64,000 nucleotides of DNA from positions 35,871,706 through 35,935,705 of the forward strand of contig NC_045139.1 of the NCBI RefSeq assembly GCF_008831285.2, in the 5' to 3' direction. Below are positions 1 to 25,558 of this stretch, piece after piece; positions within the stretch are counted from its first letter, which is position 1; each line of letters starts with the position of its first letter. This DNA comes from Nymphaea colorata. Lineage: Eukaryota > Streptophyta > Magnoliopsida > Nymphaeales > Nymphaeaceae. Under the pieces are notes generated by a model. It saw only the letters and a program-made list of their open reading frames with translations. It was not told the DNA's origin and made no database searches. Position numbers and translations under genes: made by a program.

Positions 1-1110
1 AGTTTTACTTTGAGACAGGTTTTTTAGGATCCACTAATCTTAGGATAGCGAACATTTTTAAAAATTTAGGAAAAATAATAAGTGCCAAGTGGACAAACAC
101 TCCCATCACAACCTACCATATATAAAGTTTAAATAATAAGACCTTCTTAAGAACATTTGAAGGATTATCATTTTTCAAAACTTTTATATAAGACAAAGTA
201 AAATTTTCTAAAATTTACGTGTAAATTTTTTTAAAGAAAAAAATTGAGGTGGAGCCAGGACCCATGTAGCGCCCCCTTGTCTCTGCCCCTTACATTGGAT
301 TACAACCCACCACCAGAAAACACCCCAAGGCCAAGGCGGTAACCAAAAGTGAGTATCTACAACTCATACTCAAAGGGCTAAAGATGGGTTGATTTTTATT
401 GGATTTGGAAGGTTGGGTTTGGATTTGTTCTGAAAAGTTATCACCATCATGTACTCTCCTATGAACAATAGGGTTATCCTACCACCCAAGTGAGAGTCGA
501 ATCCCCCTTCCTTTCTCTTGCCCTTAGAATCTAGGGCTACCACGGTGCCAAGCAGTGAGATCGTTGTGTGATTCAACTTGCACATAGAACTCACCCCCTT
601 TATGGTCCAAAAAGCATAACGGGTTTCAAATTTGCGACGCACCTTCAATGAAGGCTGGGTACCCATACCCTACTCGACTCGGGCCCGAAAAAAGGGCACT
701 GGTTATCTGGCTGGCTTGGGTGGGCCTGATATGCCCAGTTCAGTTTGAGAATATTTTATTGATTTTTTATATAATTTATTGTGATTAATTTTATTTATTT
801 ATTATTTTATATTAAATATATAATTTTTTAATCTAATCGGGTTGGGCCCGAGCCGGGTATGAGCTCATGTTCTATGTGTCAGGCCGGGCTGTAGACCGGG
901 TTTCGGGTGTTGGGTCAACCCGAGCCCGACCTTTTATCGGGTCGGGCCGGCCTTTCAATGTGCCTCCAAGTCCACCCATTTGCGCTATGCCTTTCGAGAC
1001 ATCATGCAAGCACTCTCTTCACATAAACACTTACACATGTATATAAGAAAAGACTGCAACTTAAAGAAATTGTGCAGTCACATGTTTTGGCTACTGTTGC
1101 AGCATTAGCA
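1..1110. other. Intergenic, no gene seen
   Basis: AT-rich with a GC-rich block at 830-960 made of repeated cgggttgggcccgagccggg-type motifs, a pattern common in degenerate plant repeats. Another hint is ggtggagccaggaccc at 247-262, a frequent plant repeat end. No element boundaries could be set. Confidence 0.4.
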
Positions 1111-1115
1111 TGCTC

Positions 1116-1427
1116 AGGTGGCCTACAAATCAAAATTGGCATAAAGTATGATAAATTAAGTTGTATATTCTTAAAATAGTTTAGTAGAGTTTAATATTTT
1201 GACACCCATATTAAAAATGTGCTTGTTTTTAATAAGACTTAATTTACATGGATGTGAACCGCAATAGGTAACAGGTGGCCTATAAGTCAAAATTGGCATA
1301 AAGTATAATAAACTAAGTTGTACATTCTTAAAATAGTTTAGTAGAGTTTAATATTTTGACTCCCATATTAAAATGTTTGTATTCTTAGTATGACTTAATT
1401 TCCATGGATGTGAACCGCAATAGGTAA
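1116..1427. repeat. 157-bp tandem duplication
   Basis: The segment from aggtggcctacaaatc to gaaccgcaataggta (1116-1272) is repeated with about 90% identity at 1273-1427. No coding content. Confidence 0.85.
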
Positions 1428-1833
1428 GCTTCATCTGATTACTGTTCTTAGAGAGAATGTAACATTTTTTTTTATGTCGAAGGAATATTTTCGTTACAGT
1501 GGACATAATTTCATGGACTTTATCCTTGCCGCACCATTGGGTAGGAGAAAATGGGTACGGGTATGGCGTTTTTGTCAATGTGCGCCGGGTTTTCTTTTTT
1601 GGTTTGGATCTGACTTCGACCCAGAACCATATCCAAACATACCACCATGTACCGGCCTACTGGTACTGCCATACCAGTATGGGTACACGGGTTGACCTGA
1701 CATACCACGGTGACATAGGTGTTACCTTGTGAAAACCATAGATTTATAGTCGGAAAAGAAGATACATGGTTTTAGTTTTTAAAATTTAAGGTAGCCTTGG
1801 ATTTGAAATCTAAAGTTATCAAACATGTCCTTA

Positions 1834-2130
1834 AGTTGTGTTTGATAACTTCAGATCTCAGATTCAAGGTTGGATTTGCTGCGTAAATATGGCGTTTATC
1901 ACAGTGTAAATTTGAGGACCACAGGTTTCAAATCTATGAGAATGTTAAAAATCCATGGATCTCAACTTGGGGAGGGAGTTTCTGACTTCAACTGTGGATT
2001 TCCATACATGAAGGTAGGGAGGGGAGGAGAGAGTGAAGATTGAAGAAATGCATCAAACATGGGCTTTTAAAACCTCACTTCTTTCTAAAATCTGTGCTAG
2101 ATCTAAAATCCAAAGCAATCAAACGCAACC
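1834..2130. mobile_element. Tourist-like MITE 1 (PIF/Harbinger type), 297 bp
   Basis: Left end agttgtgtttgataac and right end gcaatcaaacgcaacc are inverted repeats, flanked on both sides by TTA (1831-1833 and 2131-2133), the target duplication of Tourist/Harbinger elements. Similarity between the ends extends inward over ~35 bp (cagatctcag... / ...atctaaaatcc). No coding capacity. Confidence 0.7.
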
Positions 2131-2133
2131 TTA

Positions 2134-2363
2134 GGTAGTGTTTGATAGCTTCGGATCTCAAATCCGAGGCAGCACTAAAAGGTGTGCTTTGTAAGATCTT
2201 CAACTTAAACAAACTGCAGATCTTAGCCGCCCGGATCTTAAATTCACACTGCATGTTAAAAAATCATGGATTTAAGGCTGAGGGCAGGGTGTGGAATCTG
2301 ACCTTAAATATATGGATCTAAGATCACTGCAGATGTGAGATCGGCAGTGAAGCAAACACAGCT
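2134..2363. mobile_element. Tourist-like MITE 2, 230 bp, sharing a TTA with MITE 1
   Basis: Left end ggtagtgtttgatagc and right end gaagcaaacacagct are inverted repeats, flanked by TTA at 2131-2133 and 2364-2366. The left end and inner sequence (cggatctcaaatccgagg) closely resemble MITE 1, so both belong to one family. The TTA at 2131-2133 serves both elements. Confidence 0.7.
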
Positions 2364-3100
2364 TTAGAGTCCAACGAATGCTTGGGAACTATCCCAGATT
2401 AACAATAAAGAGAAATTAATCCAAAAAAGGTTAATCCCAGGTAGAAACTGTAAATGATTAAGTTCTAGGATAACCTGAGCTGCTCAAACTCAAGTCGGTA
2501 ACTAATCATGTTAAAGCTACAGATCCTACACAACTAGGAGCCCCAATTGCGAGGATGACTACTGTTGATGCTCAACTTGGCGAATAAATGAGATCTTTTG
2601 GCGATAGTTAATCGAAATTCTCGAATCAATCACAGGTTCTTGCACATTTAATTGGCGAGACATTTTATATAAAGAATTATATATATATATATATATAATT
2701 CTGAAGTTTTAGGTGGCATCGGTATCAGCAATGGCAGCGCTGCACCGTTCAACTTAGGTACCACACTCTATCACTTAAAGACGTAGACACATAAAGCTAT
2801 TAAAACTAGAGACCTACCTTTTCAAAACCCTTAACCTGACCAGCAACGCTATTTCCCTCAACCTAAGAATGGAGTGTATTTAAGGACAAAGATAACAAGT
2901 GAGAAATTATAACTATACTTAGTACTATACTGAGTGATGCATACGGTGTTTTAGAGGGAGCAAATTTGTCATCGGTGGAGCACCGAGTATAAGAATGTGT
3001 AGAAATGGTTGTTGAAAAGAACTTGATGCGATAGCATGAGAGACAGTTACATGCACAGGGGTGTACCGTGCACAGCTCCATATGCATGACATGTGGTCTC

Positions 3101-3262
3101 TGACTCACTTTCAGGATGCCCATAGTCCACTCCTTGAGGTAGGTATCATGCACATAGGCCTATATACCTTTGTGTGTCTCCTGACTCACTTTCAGGATGC
3201 ACATAGTCCACTCCTTGAGATAGATGTCATTCACATAGGCCTATACACCTTTGCATCATGCA
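3101..3262. repeat. 81-bp tandem duplication
   Basis: tgactcactttcaggatgc...catagtccactccttgag...cacataggcctata at 3101 is repeated at 3182. Two copies. Confidence 0.85.
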
Positions 3263-3399
3263 CAGATGCATACAACCAGCTTTCCTAGAGGACCGCTGTC
3301 CAAGGGTTTAGAGGGCTTCTAGTGTCAATCCCTCGATCCCACCCAGAGTTTCTAATGATAGAAACCTCACAATAGTTGCCGAATGGTTTGGTTTCTAAG

Positions 3400-3847
3400 C
3401 AGAAACCGCCGTGAGGCGGCGCTGCTGCTTCTTTTTTTTTTTTTTTTTACAAAAATATCACCGGCAGGCCGAGCCTAGGCTGCCTGTACCAGCCTGGCCA
3501 GGCCCTACCAGCTGGCAAGGATCAGCAAGGCCGACTTTTTCCAGTGGTGTTGGGCTTTGGCAGGCCCAGCTGGGCCAGACCCGGCCCAATGCCTAGTCCT
3601 ACCTTACAAATATCATCACTTTTAGATAACTCTGAGCCCTTTGTTGGTAATATTTTAGTTGGTAATATTTTAGCATACACTATGTTCTTAAAAAGAATAA
3701 TTTTGTCTTCTAAAACACTTTTAGTGAAACAATGAAAAGAGGTCCCACATTTCACTTGACATGTAACTCGATTTAAGCAATTTAAGGTAAGGTACTTGGA
3801 CACAAACATTCTTTCGTTACTCTTTTTAAAGTGAATCACATTTTTCA

Positions 3848-3920
<73 letters not shown>

Positions 3921-5830
3921 TGTTGAAATCAGTTGGCAGCCGGATGTTACAACGTTTAAAAATTTTAAAATTATTATAGAAAGCACCACGTTAAATTAGC
4001 ATTAGCCATGGTTTATACTATAGTGATGGCTTATGGTTTTTTATTAATAAATTTTAAATATTTAACCATTTGGCGACGTTTCATGCTCACTGTCGGCTAA
4101 TTTCAATATATAAAAGCATCCAAAAAAGCAGTCTTCTATGAAAGTAATGCATTTGGGTAGAAACTGTACAATTTTGACAGAGAACTCCAAGTAGTCATAG
4201 TCGTAAACATATCTGCTTTCTTAATTAAGAGCCACAAAATCATAAATAAAGTTTATATGAACTATAGTATGTTGTAAAACATGCACATCCTTTTAGATAG
4301 ATCAGCAAGATTTGGTGATTAATTATCACCTATTACAGGCCTCATACTTGCTAATTTCAAAATCCTGTGGCTTTTGCATAAGCTCGTTATTTTTAGTGTT
4401 TGAGTTTTTTTTTTTAAGATTCTTATTTTCCATCTTTCCTTGACTAAAAAGAGAAACTGTTTGTCTCACCTATACTTTCCATGGAAAAAGTTTAGGTGGT
4501 TGAGTTGGCAGGAATAGAATATCCCTTTCTTAGCTTTGCTAAATATTTTGAAAAATAAGTAATAGGAAAATGCTATTCCCAACTAGTTGGGTCTTTGTTT
4601 TCCTCACATCTGGCTCTAAAAGGTGAAGAATAAATTAGATATGACCTTTATTCTAAAGGATCAATTTTCATGAGATTCACACCTTAGACAACTTTTTCAA
4701 ACTTTTTTTTTTGTTTATTCATTTTATATTATTTTATTCAGCAAAGTTTAAGGAGGCTGGTGTTGTGGTCAAGACTTACCTTCAATAAGAAAGCCTTATT
4801 ACCAATCTATTTGAAATTGTGTAGCAATTTTGCATTTGAGTTGAGTTTGGAGCATGAAAACAAGCATGGATCCAAATCAATTTCGCATTTGAGTTTCATT
4901 TCCGAATAAGCTTCGGACCTTAAGTTAGTCAGCAGATTCAACTAGAAAAAAAAAAATCAAATCCATGTCCAACCGGATACCAATATATCTAATTTGAATT
5001 GGGTATCCGACCAAAGCATTCCGAAAAAATGAATAAAAAAATTAATATTTGTTTAAGAAATCGGATCAGATTTAGATTTAAGAAATGACATCTGATTGGA
5101 CACAGATTCAGATAGGATTTAGTTTTAAATAAACATCATATATCTAATGTTCTTCCATGTTGAAAATCGGCCGGATTCGTCCCAAAATTCGGATTTGGAT
5201 TCAGATATGAATGTAACAAGTGGATTCATATCATATTCAGATTGTGAAACGCATTTCAGATTCTGATAAGATTTTTCTTCATTCTAATCCAAATATGTAA
5301 ATATATGAAAAAGTGGATGTATTTGAAGTATATTAAATTCAAATATGATCCATTGACATCCCTAATTATATGTTAGATTTGGGCAGCTGAAATGAATTTG
5401 GACTCAAATAGCATCTTTCCGACCCGATTTGCAAAGGGCTGGTTAGCAAGTCAAATATCTGGACCAATAATCAGATCCGCTGGTTAATATTTGACCCAAC
5501 GAAGTATTGTGTTCAATCACAATTTACATGACTGCAACTAAAACTGAAAATCGAATACATGTAAAGTCAAGGCAATGTTTAGATCTGGCTACACTTTGTA
5601 TGGAAACTGTTGAATGAGACCCTAAAATTATTTTTTGCTCGCAAAAAAATTAGCTGCAATTCTTTTTTTTAATTATTACCTTTATCACTTGATCAATTTT
5701 TTTGGAGTGTCAGTTAACAATTTTTTGGTTTTCATGTTACTTAAAAATGCAAAAATTACAAAAGATTTAGTTCTTTTCTGATTTACGAGCAAAAAAATAG
5801 GTCTAAAAACGATGTTTTCAAATAAAAAAT
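3400..5830. other. Intergenic repeats, no gene seen
   Basis: 3450-3600 is a GC-rich run of ggcaggc/ggcccagctgggcc motifs unlike its flanks. 4960-5370 is a degenerate block rich in cggat/gattcagat motifs ending gacatccctaa, resembling 42860-43290. The rest is AT-rich without structure I can name. Confidence 0.4.
3850..3916. repeat. (TA)n-(GA)n microsatellite
   Basis: Forty bases of TA followed by about 26 of GA. It generates a spurious minus-strand open frame (3522-3989). Confidence 0.95.
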
Positions 5831-5831
5831 C

Positions 5832-6072
5832 AGGACATGTTTGGATGACACCCTCATAAAAAAACTGTTTCGAAAAAAATTGTTTTATAAAACAGGGTTT
5901 TTAATTATGTTTTAAAAATTGGTTTCTGTGTTTGGGTGACACACCTAAAACTAAATTTTTTTTGCGAATAACTTAAAGGTACCATGTTGTTCAATTATTT
6001 TCTGAAAACCAGATTCATTTTTCAAAAAGATTTTCAAAAAATCACAGTTTTGATGTCATCCAAACACTCTAA
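5832..6072. mobile_element. MITE-like element with gtttggatgaca termini
   Basis: acatgtttggatgacacc near 5834 faces the inverted gatgtcatccaaacac at about 6052-6067. The inside is T/A-rich with Gtttt / aaaac symmetry. Related ends occur at 24768 and at 57007-57276. Target duplications are not clear. Confidence 0.45.
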
Positions 6073-6249
6073 AAAGCCCGAGATAAAGAGTTGTTTTGTC
6101 TCAAAAAATCCGTTTTGGAATGTCATTCAAACACTATCTTTTTTTTTTTTTAAAACAAAGATCCTCAAAGTCTACCTATCTTAGCTCTACCCTTCATCAT
6201 TTCTGGCTCAAAATTAAGTGGACCACCAGTGAGAATCAGGAAAGCCAAG

Positions 6250-7078
6250 AAGTATCCAGACCTCTATTAAGTCAAGATTCTAAAGCACACCCTGGCTCAA
6301 AACAAACTTTTCTAAAAACATCCACCAGCTTTAGAAAACATCAAATGGAAAATGCCAAAATAGACCCCAATCCAAAATCAAACTTCAAAAACCTCCAGAC
6401 CTCTATCAAGTGAAGATTCCAAATTACACCCTCTCTCAAAACAAGATTTTCAGAAAACGTCTACCAGCATTAGAAAGGTAAAATAAAAAAATACCGGAAT
6501 AGACCCCTACCCAAAAATAATTTTTTAGAAACCTCCATACTTCTACCATGTCAAGATTCCAAAGTACACCCTGTCTCAGAACAAGCTTTTCAACAAACAT
6601 CTAGCAGCTTTAGAAAATGTAAAATATAAAAAATACCAGAATAGACCCCAATCCAAAAACTGTTTTTAGAAACCTCCAGATTTCTATCAAGTCAAGATAA
6701 CAAAGTCCGCCCTGACAAGCTTTTCAGAAAACATCTAGCAACTTTAGAAAATGTAACCAGAATAGACCCCAACCTAAAATCAATTTTTAAAAACCCCCAG
6801 ACTTCTACTAAATGAAAATTCCAAAGTACACCCTGGGACAAAGCAAACATTGCAAAAGACATTTAGCAGCTTTAGAAAATGTAAAAACAAAAAAGAAAAT
6901 ACCAAAATAGATCCCTACCCAAAATCAATTTTTTAAAAACCTCCAGACTTCTACCAAGTCAAGATTCCAGGGCACCCTGCTCAAACAAACATTTCAGAAA
7001 CATCCAGCAGCTTTAGAAGAAATAGAAAGTACCAAAATAGACCCCAATCCAAAATAAATTTTTAAAAACCTCTGACGT
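6250..7078. repeat. ~140-bp tandem repeat, six degenerate copies
   Basis: The phrase acctccagac-ttcta-aagtcaagattcc-aaagtacaccctg recurs at about 6253, 6391, 6531, 6672, 6792 and 6938, with a truncated seventh start at 7068. Between phrases are tttagaaaatgtaaaa and taccaaaatagaccccaatcc. Period 120-146 bp. It ends about 180 bp before the TATA-like motif of the nucleotidyltransferase gene. Confidence 0.85.
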
Positions 7079-7252
7079 CCCCCATTATCTTGTGTCATTG
7101 CCCTCTTGCGTTTGATTTTCGTCCATCTTCATCCACGACGCAACCAAGAAGACTACAGACAGAAAAAGGGGAAAAGGAGGACAGAGAGAGAGAGAGGAAC
7201 ATTGAGGGGTTCTTGAATAACCACTAATATAGAAATCCATTCGCCACCGAAA

Positions 7253-8377
7253 CCCCATATATATATTTTTTATTCTCATCAATCCCCCCTCCTTAGAGAA
7301 GAAGAAGCAAAGGTGAGCCTTTTGGTGCAGAGGTTTTTCTGCCATTTTACCTCGATTTTATTTGTATTTTCCTGACTGGCGGTGTCGATCTTAAATGGGC
7401 TGTCGTTCCTTCGACTGATCTCTGCTCCTGCGAGTGTGTTTGGCGCTGCTTCTGGACGCGTGTTGATGAATATTTAGAGGTGCCCATTTTCATTTGCTCG
7501 GCGGTTGTTGGAGTTTTTGTGAGGATTAGGGTTCGGTTCTGGTTGGTGGTGTCTCTCGGACTTGATGTGTTCTCCATCAATTCATTTTTGGGGCTTTTAG
7601 TCTGATACTTCCTATTGGTTTTCGTAGTTTCTGTATGTCTTGCGTCTTTGATGGCTGTCGTCCTCATTGTATTTCTCAGCGTATGTTGTTCGGTTGATTG
7701 GGGGTTTAGATGTCGAATTGAGTCTGGTTTTAATGCATGCGTAGACATTGATCGTTAGAGAGTTTAGATGTTTGCCTTCCTTTTTAATGAACTAAGGGGA
7801 GACCAAAGGGGTGGTTGTTGAGTTTGATTTTATGACATTTTGTTGACGTTTTTCTGATTCTTTTTGGTCGCTTGACCTAAATTTTGGTACTTCAGTTTTC
7901 TCAACCGTTTGAGTAATCTAGTTGTGTTATTTATGCTTGCAGGTAGTTTGGTTTCAAGAATCGCACATCGTTTTTGGGAATTTGTGACCTTTGGTTTCTG
8001 TAATTCGTTTCATCGACCCAGTTTTTGAAGAGAAATCGGGCTAAACTCGTCGTCCTCTCCTGTTGGCTTGGAGTGGAGCTCTAACCACTGTTTTAGATTA
8101 ATGAACTTTCGCTGCAGACTTTGCATTGTTCTAGCACCCATTCTGATTGATTCCCGTAAGGGGGAAGCACAATATGAGTACTTTTGAGTGACGGCCCGGA
8201 AGTTGTTGAGCTTTGTTGCAGGTTCAGGAAAAAACGGGTTCCTGTCGGAAAATCTTATGGTGGTCATTTTCCCCTTCATTGTGGCGCATATCTTTTCTAG
8301 CTATTCGAGGGATTTGGGGAGTGCTCTCTCTTTAGAGGGAGACAGATAGATAGAATCGTTTAGTTGCAGGAAGTTGC
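7253..8377 (+). promoter_or_regulatory. Probable promoter, 5' leader and leader intron of the nucleotidyltransferase gene
   Basis: A TATA-like run (catatatatattttt, about 7254-7268) is followed by a purine-rich leader (gaagaagaagcaaag) that ends at a good splice donor, GTGAGC at 7313. Several pyrimidine-preceded acceptors lie downstream; the last, ttgcag at 8364-8369, is nine bases before the start codon at 8378. I infer one or two leader introns covering about 7313-8369. No transcript evidence is available here, and other acceptors (7942, 8221) are possible. Confidence 0.45.
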
Positions 8378-21078
<12,701 letters not shown>

Positions 21079-22640
21079 AGCAGAATTTGGTCCATCTGCT
21101 TGTAGTGGGTATCTGTACATTTTTGCTCGTGTAAGTGGACACTTTTTCTTTTCTTGTTAACTCATCTTACCAATGTAGTTGCTAGTTCTTATGTGTACAT
21201 TACCAGCCTTAACTTTTTGTTTTTATTCCCATAAACTATGTAGCTAAGGGGATGATATTGGTGGAGGCTAATAGAGATGGGAGTGACATGTCTTATTTTT
21301 CTTGTTCACCAAGTTTCATTTTTTGGAGATCCTACCGTTCATTTTATATAATCATTTTTTACAGTATCTTATTCCTAAATTGGATTTCTCCTTTCTGCCT
21401 TATATTAATCTTGTCATGCACCTTATCATTTATCAAGCTGAGTTGACAAAAGGAACATAGGTTGTAGAATCGGTCGGATGCATCTTTAGTTTCTGATAGA
21501 TGAAACTTCTCTTCCATTCATACATATCTCTCTCTCCCTCTCCCTCTCTCTCTCTCTCTCTCATGCACACTCATGTCCATATACAGGAAAAGACAGCCTT
21601 CCTCAGCAGTTTGGCTAGGGTCTGGATCCATGGCAGATGTGCAATATTTTGCAATTTATGTGGTTAATGTAACTTCATTCACCGGTAACGAATTAGGTAC
21701 GTTTTTTCTTTTTGTATAAACATAGGCAAGGACTGGATTGCTATCAATGCATTGTGCATACGTTCAGTGCTTTGGGAGCATGGTAAGATCTATTCGCCAG
21801 TGGAAGGACGTATGTATTTTGAACTTTTGTGTGAAGGGTCTAACGATGTATGCCTTACTAGGTCTACCTTAAAAATGAAACAGAATACATAGAAACTCTT
21901 GAATCAATGTCTGTATAGCAGAGATTTTAAAAAATGATACAGAATGCATTGCATTTCTTGGATCAATGTCCGTATGGTAGTGATTTCTACCGATGGAATT
22001 GGTGCTAAGGCAATACCATGTCGAGCACGAGTTGGAGAAAATGGGTCTGCTGGTTTTCTGCAAACTTGCCTTCTTGGGCACCGTGTCCGAAGGCTTTTTT
22101 CCATGGATGCTTGGGAAAAAGGTGTCCTTACATTCAGTGTCAAGATTTACTCTTGGGAAAATTATCACTACTGATGTCTGACTCGTTGCTGTTGCATGTG
22201 TAACGGATGGTGTTTTCTCCTCAATCCATTATAAGATTATAAATCCACTTAGATTAGGAAACGAAATATTTTCTTCTCAATCTATTACAATTCCGCTGGG
22301 ATTAGGAGTACGTATTCATTATTTCATGTCTGCTAATGTTTTGCCTGTGTGAAGTCGATATAATCATAACCTCAGTTTTGTTTGTGGAAATTTTCCGCGT
22401 GAAATGTAGTCATGGCACCAAATTTGTTGGCATGATGGTTTGCAGCTTTCTCCGAGGCGTATCTGAGAACATGACGTTGATGCTAGAACACGATCTGATG
22501 GGACTGCAACGTGGTGAATGTTTGCTTAATTTCATATTGGTGCTAACCATTCATCTCTTAGTGGCTGCCATGAACATGACGTCCATAAATTTTCTCATCT
22601 GTAAATATTAACGGTGCGCCAAAGATTCACATGTGGAGCA
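21079..22640 (+). other. 3' flank and probable 3' UTR of the nucleotidyltransferase gene
   Basis: No gene-like coding pattern. It contains a (TC)n run at 21526-21560, a ~58-bp imperfect tandem duplication (21871-21986, unit with cagaatacat / cagaatgcat and tcaatgtctgtat / tcaatgtccgtat) and a second duplication of similar length (22211-22312, unit ttctcctcaatccatta / ttcttctcaatctatta). Three overlapping open frames near 21.94-22.2 kb lack codon structure or splice support. The poly(A) site cannot be placed. Confidence 0.4.
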
Positions 22641-25558
22641 TATGAATTTGAAGTTCACTCTTGTATCGTTCTAAGGATTTACATGCTTTTATGTTTTGTT
22701 TGAGAAATCTTCACTCTTAGAAGGGTGAAATTTATCCATGAGTTCCCAAAGACCTCTCTGGATGAGCCCTCTTTGTGCTTCATGAAATTAAGGTAAACAT
22801 AAAAAAGTGTTCTTTTCATGTGAGCGAGTAGCTCTTAAACCGAAAAAAGTGTTTTTTTTTTGTGAGTGGGTGAGATGTATTGCCTAGATAAAAGCTAAAG
22901 CTCCCACTTAACCCTTAGTGCCCTTGTAAGGTACAGGGTTTATTTTCGGTGTTTTGAGTTGTCATTTTTTCGGCATTTCAACTTGCACATCAGTGACTTT
23001 TTTTTTTTTTAACAGCATAGTTATCGGCCGTTTTTTGCCTAAAGGTGACAGAGTTGAGGCAGTTTCACTTTGTGCCATGTGAATCATGGTAACGATCATA
23101 ACCCTTCTTGTTCGGCAAAGTAGATTTTATGTGTTGAACATACCGTTCGTTGATAGGGTTTAGAGAAAAGGAGGAGAGTAGACTCTTCCTCAATTGGTCT
23201 GGATCTAAAGTTGGACATGAGATCCAATTTGGTTGATTTGGACACAAGATTTGAGCCTTGTATTGTGATATCGGATCTGGTATAAGAAAATGCCTGAACC
23301 TATATTTCGTGCACGACTAAGAGGCAGATTGGCTTCATTTTAATACTATTCTCTGTTTGAACTTGAATCTAATATAGGTCCAAACCGCACGTCCTGGTCT
23401 GTTCAAGGAGACTTAGTAGTTGAATATTGATCCTGGTCCGACATGGTTTGGCCTATTTAGATACATCATTGCAGCTAACTTGGCGCTATGCCTTCCTTTT
23501 GGGGTTTGTTTGATGGGCTCAGATGTCAATGAGTTTTGAGGTTCCAGATAATTCAGATCCAGTATAGATTGAAAGAAGGATCCCAACTACAGATTTGATC
23601 AGATTCAGTTGACTATGTAAAGGCAGAGAGATCGATAGTGTGTAACATAAATACACACATATAAGTTATTCTTTTTTTATTCAGGTTGACTAACTTAGAT
23701 TGGTATCAGCCTAGTCTTAGAATTCATCTTCTTAATCAACATGGTTATCATCTTAACCTTGGATTAACGGCAATTACGTCCGACTTGCTGAAGATCAAGT
23801 TATAGTAATCCTTCCTCTCAAAATGATTTAAATGGTATTTATCTTCATATGAACCCATGGGTCATTATTTTTGGCCCATTCTGATTGACTTTATTTCTCC
23901 AATTTAGAGCTGCTAATCTAGGCCATCTGTCATGGGATTAATAACTAATTTCTTGTTTCACTCATTTCAAAATTCTGTAGTTTCTTGTGTTTTGATTTTA
24001 AATCAAACATTCTTTGTGCATGGAAATAGTCTTCTGTTCCTTAACAAAAGGATATGTATGCAGCAATAAAATATGGATTCTGACTTATATTTTACTAACT
24101 TGGGTTTGGAAGTATTTTCGAGCAGAACCATCCAATTTATTTACAGAATTTGTGTGTATTAATGTGGATTTCAGCCCTTATTTATTGAATTGAATTATCG
24201 GATCCAGAACGCTTTGGATCTTATCAAGACCTGAGCTTAAACCCTTATTCCAATCTTGAGAAGTGGGACTCCAAGTTTTTACGATTCTACAGATTTTCAC
24301 ACAGAGCAAGTACCATCGTTCTTTTCCAGGCAATTGGCAGGAGGGTCAACTGCTTTCTTCTCCTTCTTTTTCTACGACCACCAATCTTAAAAAAAATGAA
24401 AGGCTGATATGCTTCCTTAATTACATGTATATAATAATTTTATGCTGTTGTTGTATGACAGATGGATAAAAATTAGAAACTATCGTTGAAAAAACCATGA
24501 ATTCTTGTTCAAATTCATAATGACAACTAACTTTTATGTATTTTAAACGGCAAGATTTTTTTCAGGAATAATATGGTGCAAACTTGTTTTTATCGAAAAA
24601 AAATTTGCCTAGTTTTTAAAAAAGTGAAAAGAAAACTCCAAAAAGTAAAATGCAAAATGTGCAAAAAGAATGCAGTAATAGAAAATACAAAAAAGGAACC
24701 AAAAACATCAAAGAACGCATTTTTTTTAAGTTTTTCTCGTTTTTCCATCTTTTTCCAAAAAGTTACGCCGTGTTTGGATGACACCTCAAAATGGGGTTTT
24801 GAAATGCAAAACCTCGTTTTGCTTCACAAACCCCATTCTTGGGGTGACAGGAAACTGGATTTTTAATTTTTAAGAAACCTAGTTTTCCTCAAAACCTGCT
24901 CCCCCCATGTCTATGTCTATGCTTAGAAAAATCTATGAACTTAGTTAGCACTTTTACATGTGCGTTAATTGTAAATATACTATAAGTTCTCTATTCATGG
25001 ATTCTCTTATTTTCAACTGGTAGCATATATGAAATCATTATGCATTTTATAATAATTGAAGCAGTTGTAAATGTGATCGTCGCTTCCTTGTTATGCAATT
25101 AGTTTGGTGGTTTGGTTTATCGAAGGATCCTGATGATCCGTTTGGTAGAATTTTGTAAATAAACCATGCCCTGCTCTAAGGAGATTTTTAGCAAGGAACT
25201 ACAGTCAAAGGTAATTTTAAAATCTAAATGCCTTAATGAAGATTGGTAGCCAAAGTTTCTTAAGTTTCTTAGTGGTGGTATAAAAGGCGATTGTATTTGT
25301 TGAACTAGCATTTAGCTGTATTTAACATTGATGCAGTTTTGTTCAACTGATCAATTTTTTAAGTATAAAATGATCTTTTTCTATTTTTTTCTTTTGAAAA
25401 CATTTGTTTTCTGCAACTATGTTAAAAATACTGCGAACCGTTGCCGTATTATAATGACTGACTTTCTAATCCTACTTTATAATGGTAAAGCCTCGTTTAT
25501 GAGGTGCTTCGCTTGTTCGCGACTAGGGTCTTTGCGAAGGAGAGAGGGAGAGAAGGAG
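22641..25558. other. Intergenic, no gene seen
   Basis: AT-rich sequence without convincing exons. At 24768-24900 a block starts with gtgtttggatgacacc and carries a GGGGTTTTG...CAAAACC inner symmetry. It resembles the ends of the element at 5.83-6.07 kb and is probably a partial copy of the same transposon-like family. Confidence 0.5.

Noticed and set aside
840-960. GC-rich cgggttgggcccgagccggg block as part of an LTR retrotransposon
   Set aside because: No primer-binding site, polypurine tract, paired LTR or polyprotein could be found, so I only note it as degenerate repeat.
3522-3989. 155-codon open frame on the minus strand
   Set aside because: Its middle is the (TA)n-(GA)n tract read as YIYIYI and SLSLSL; no domain and no codon pattern outside the repeat.
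21944-22203. Three overlapping plus-strand open frames
   Set aside because: All three frames are open in the same place, no domain is recognised, and the stretch lies in a probable 3' UTR that contains a duplication.
24573-24866. Open frames on both strands rich in Lys/Phe
   Set aside because: Low-complexity A/T sequence open on both strands at once, next to a MITE-like end.
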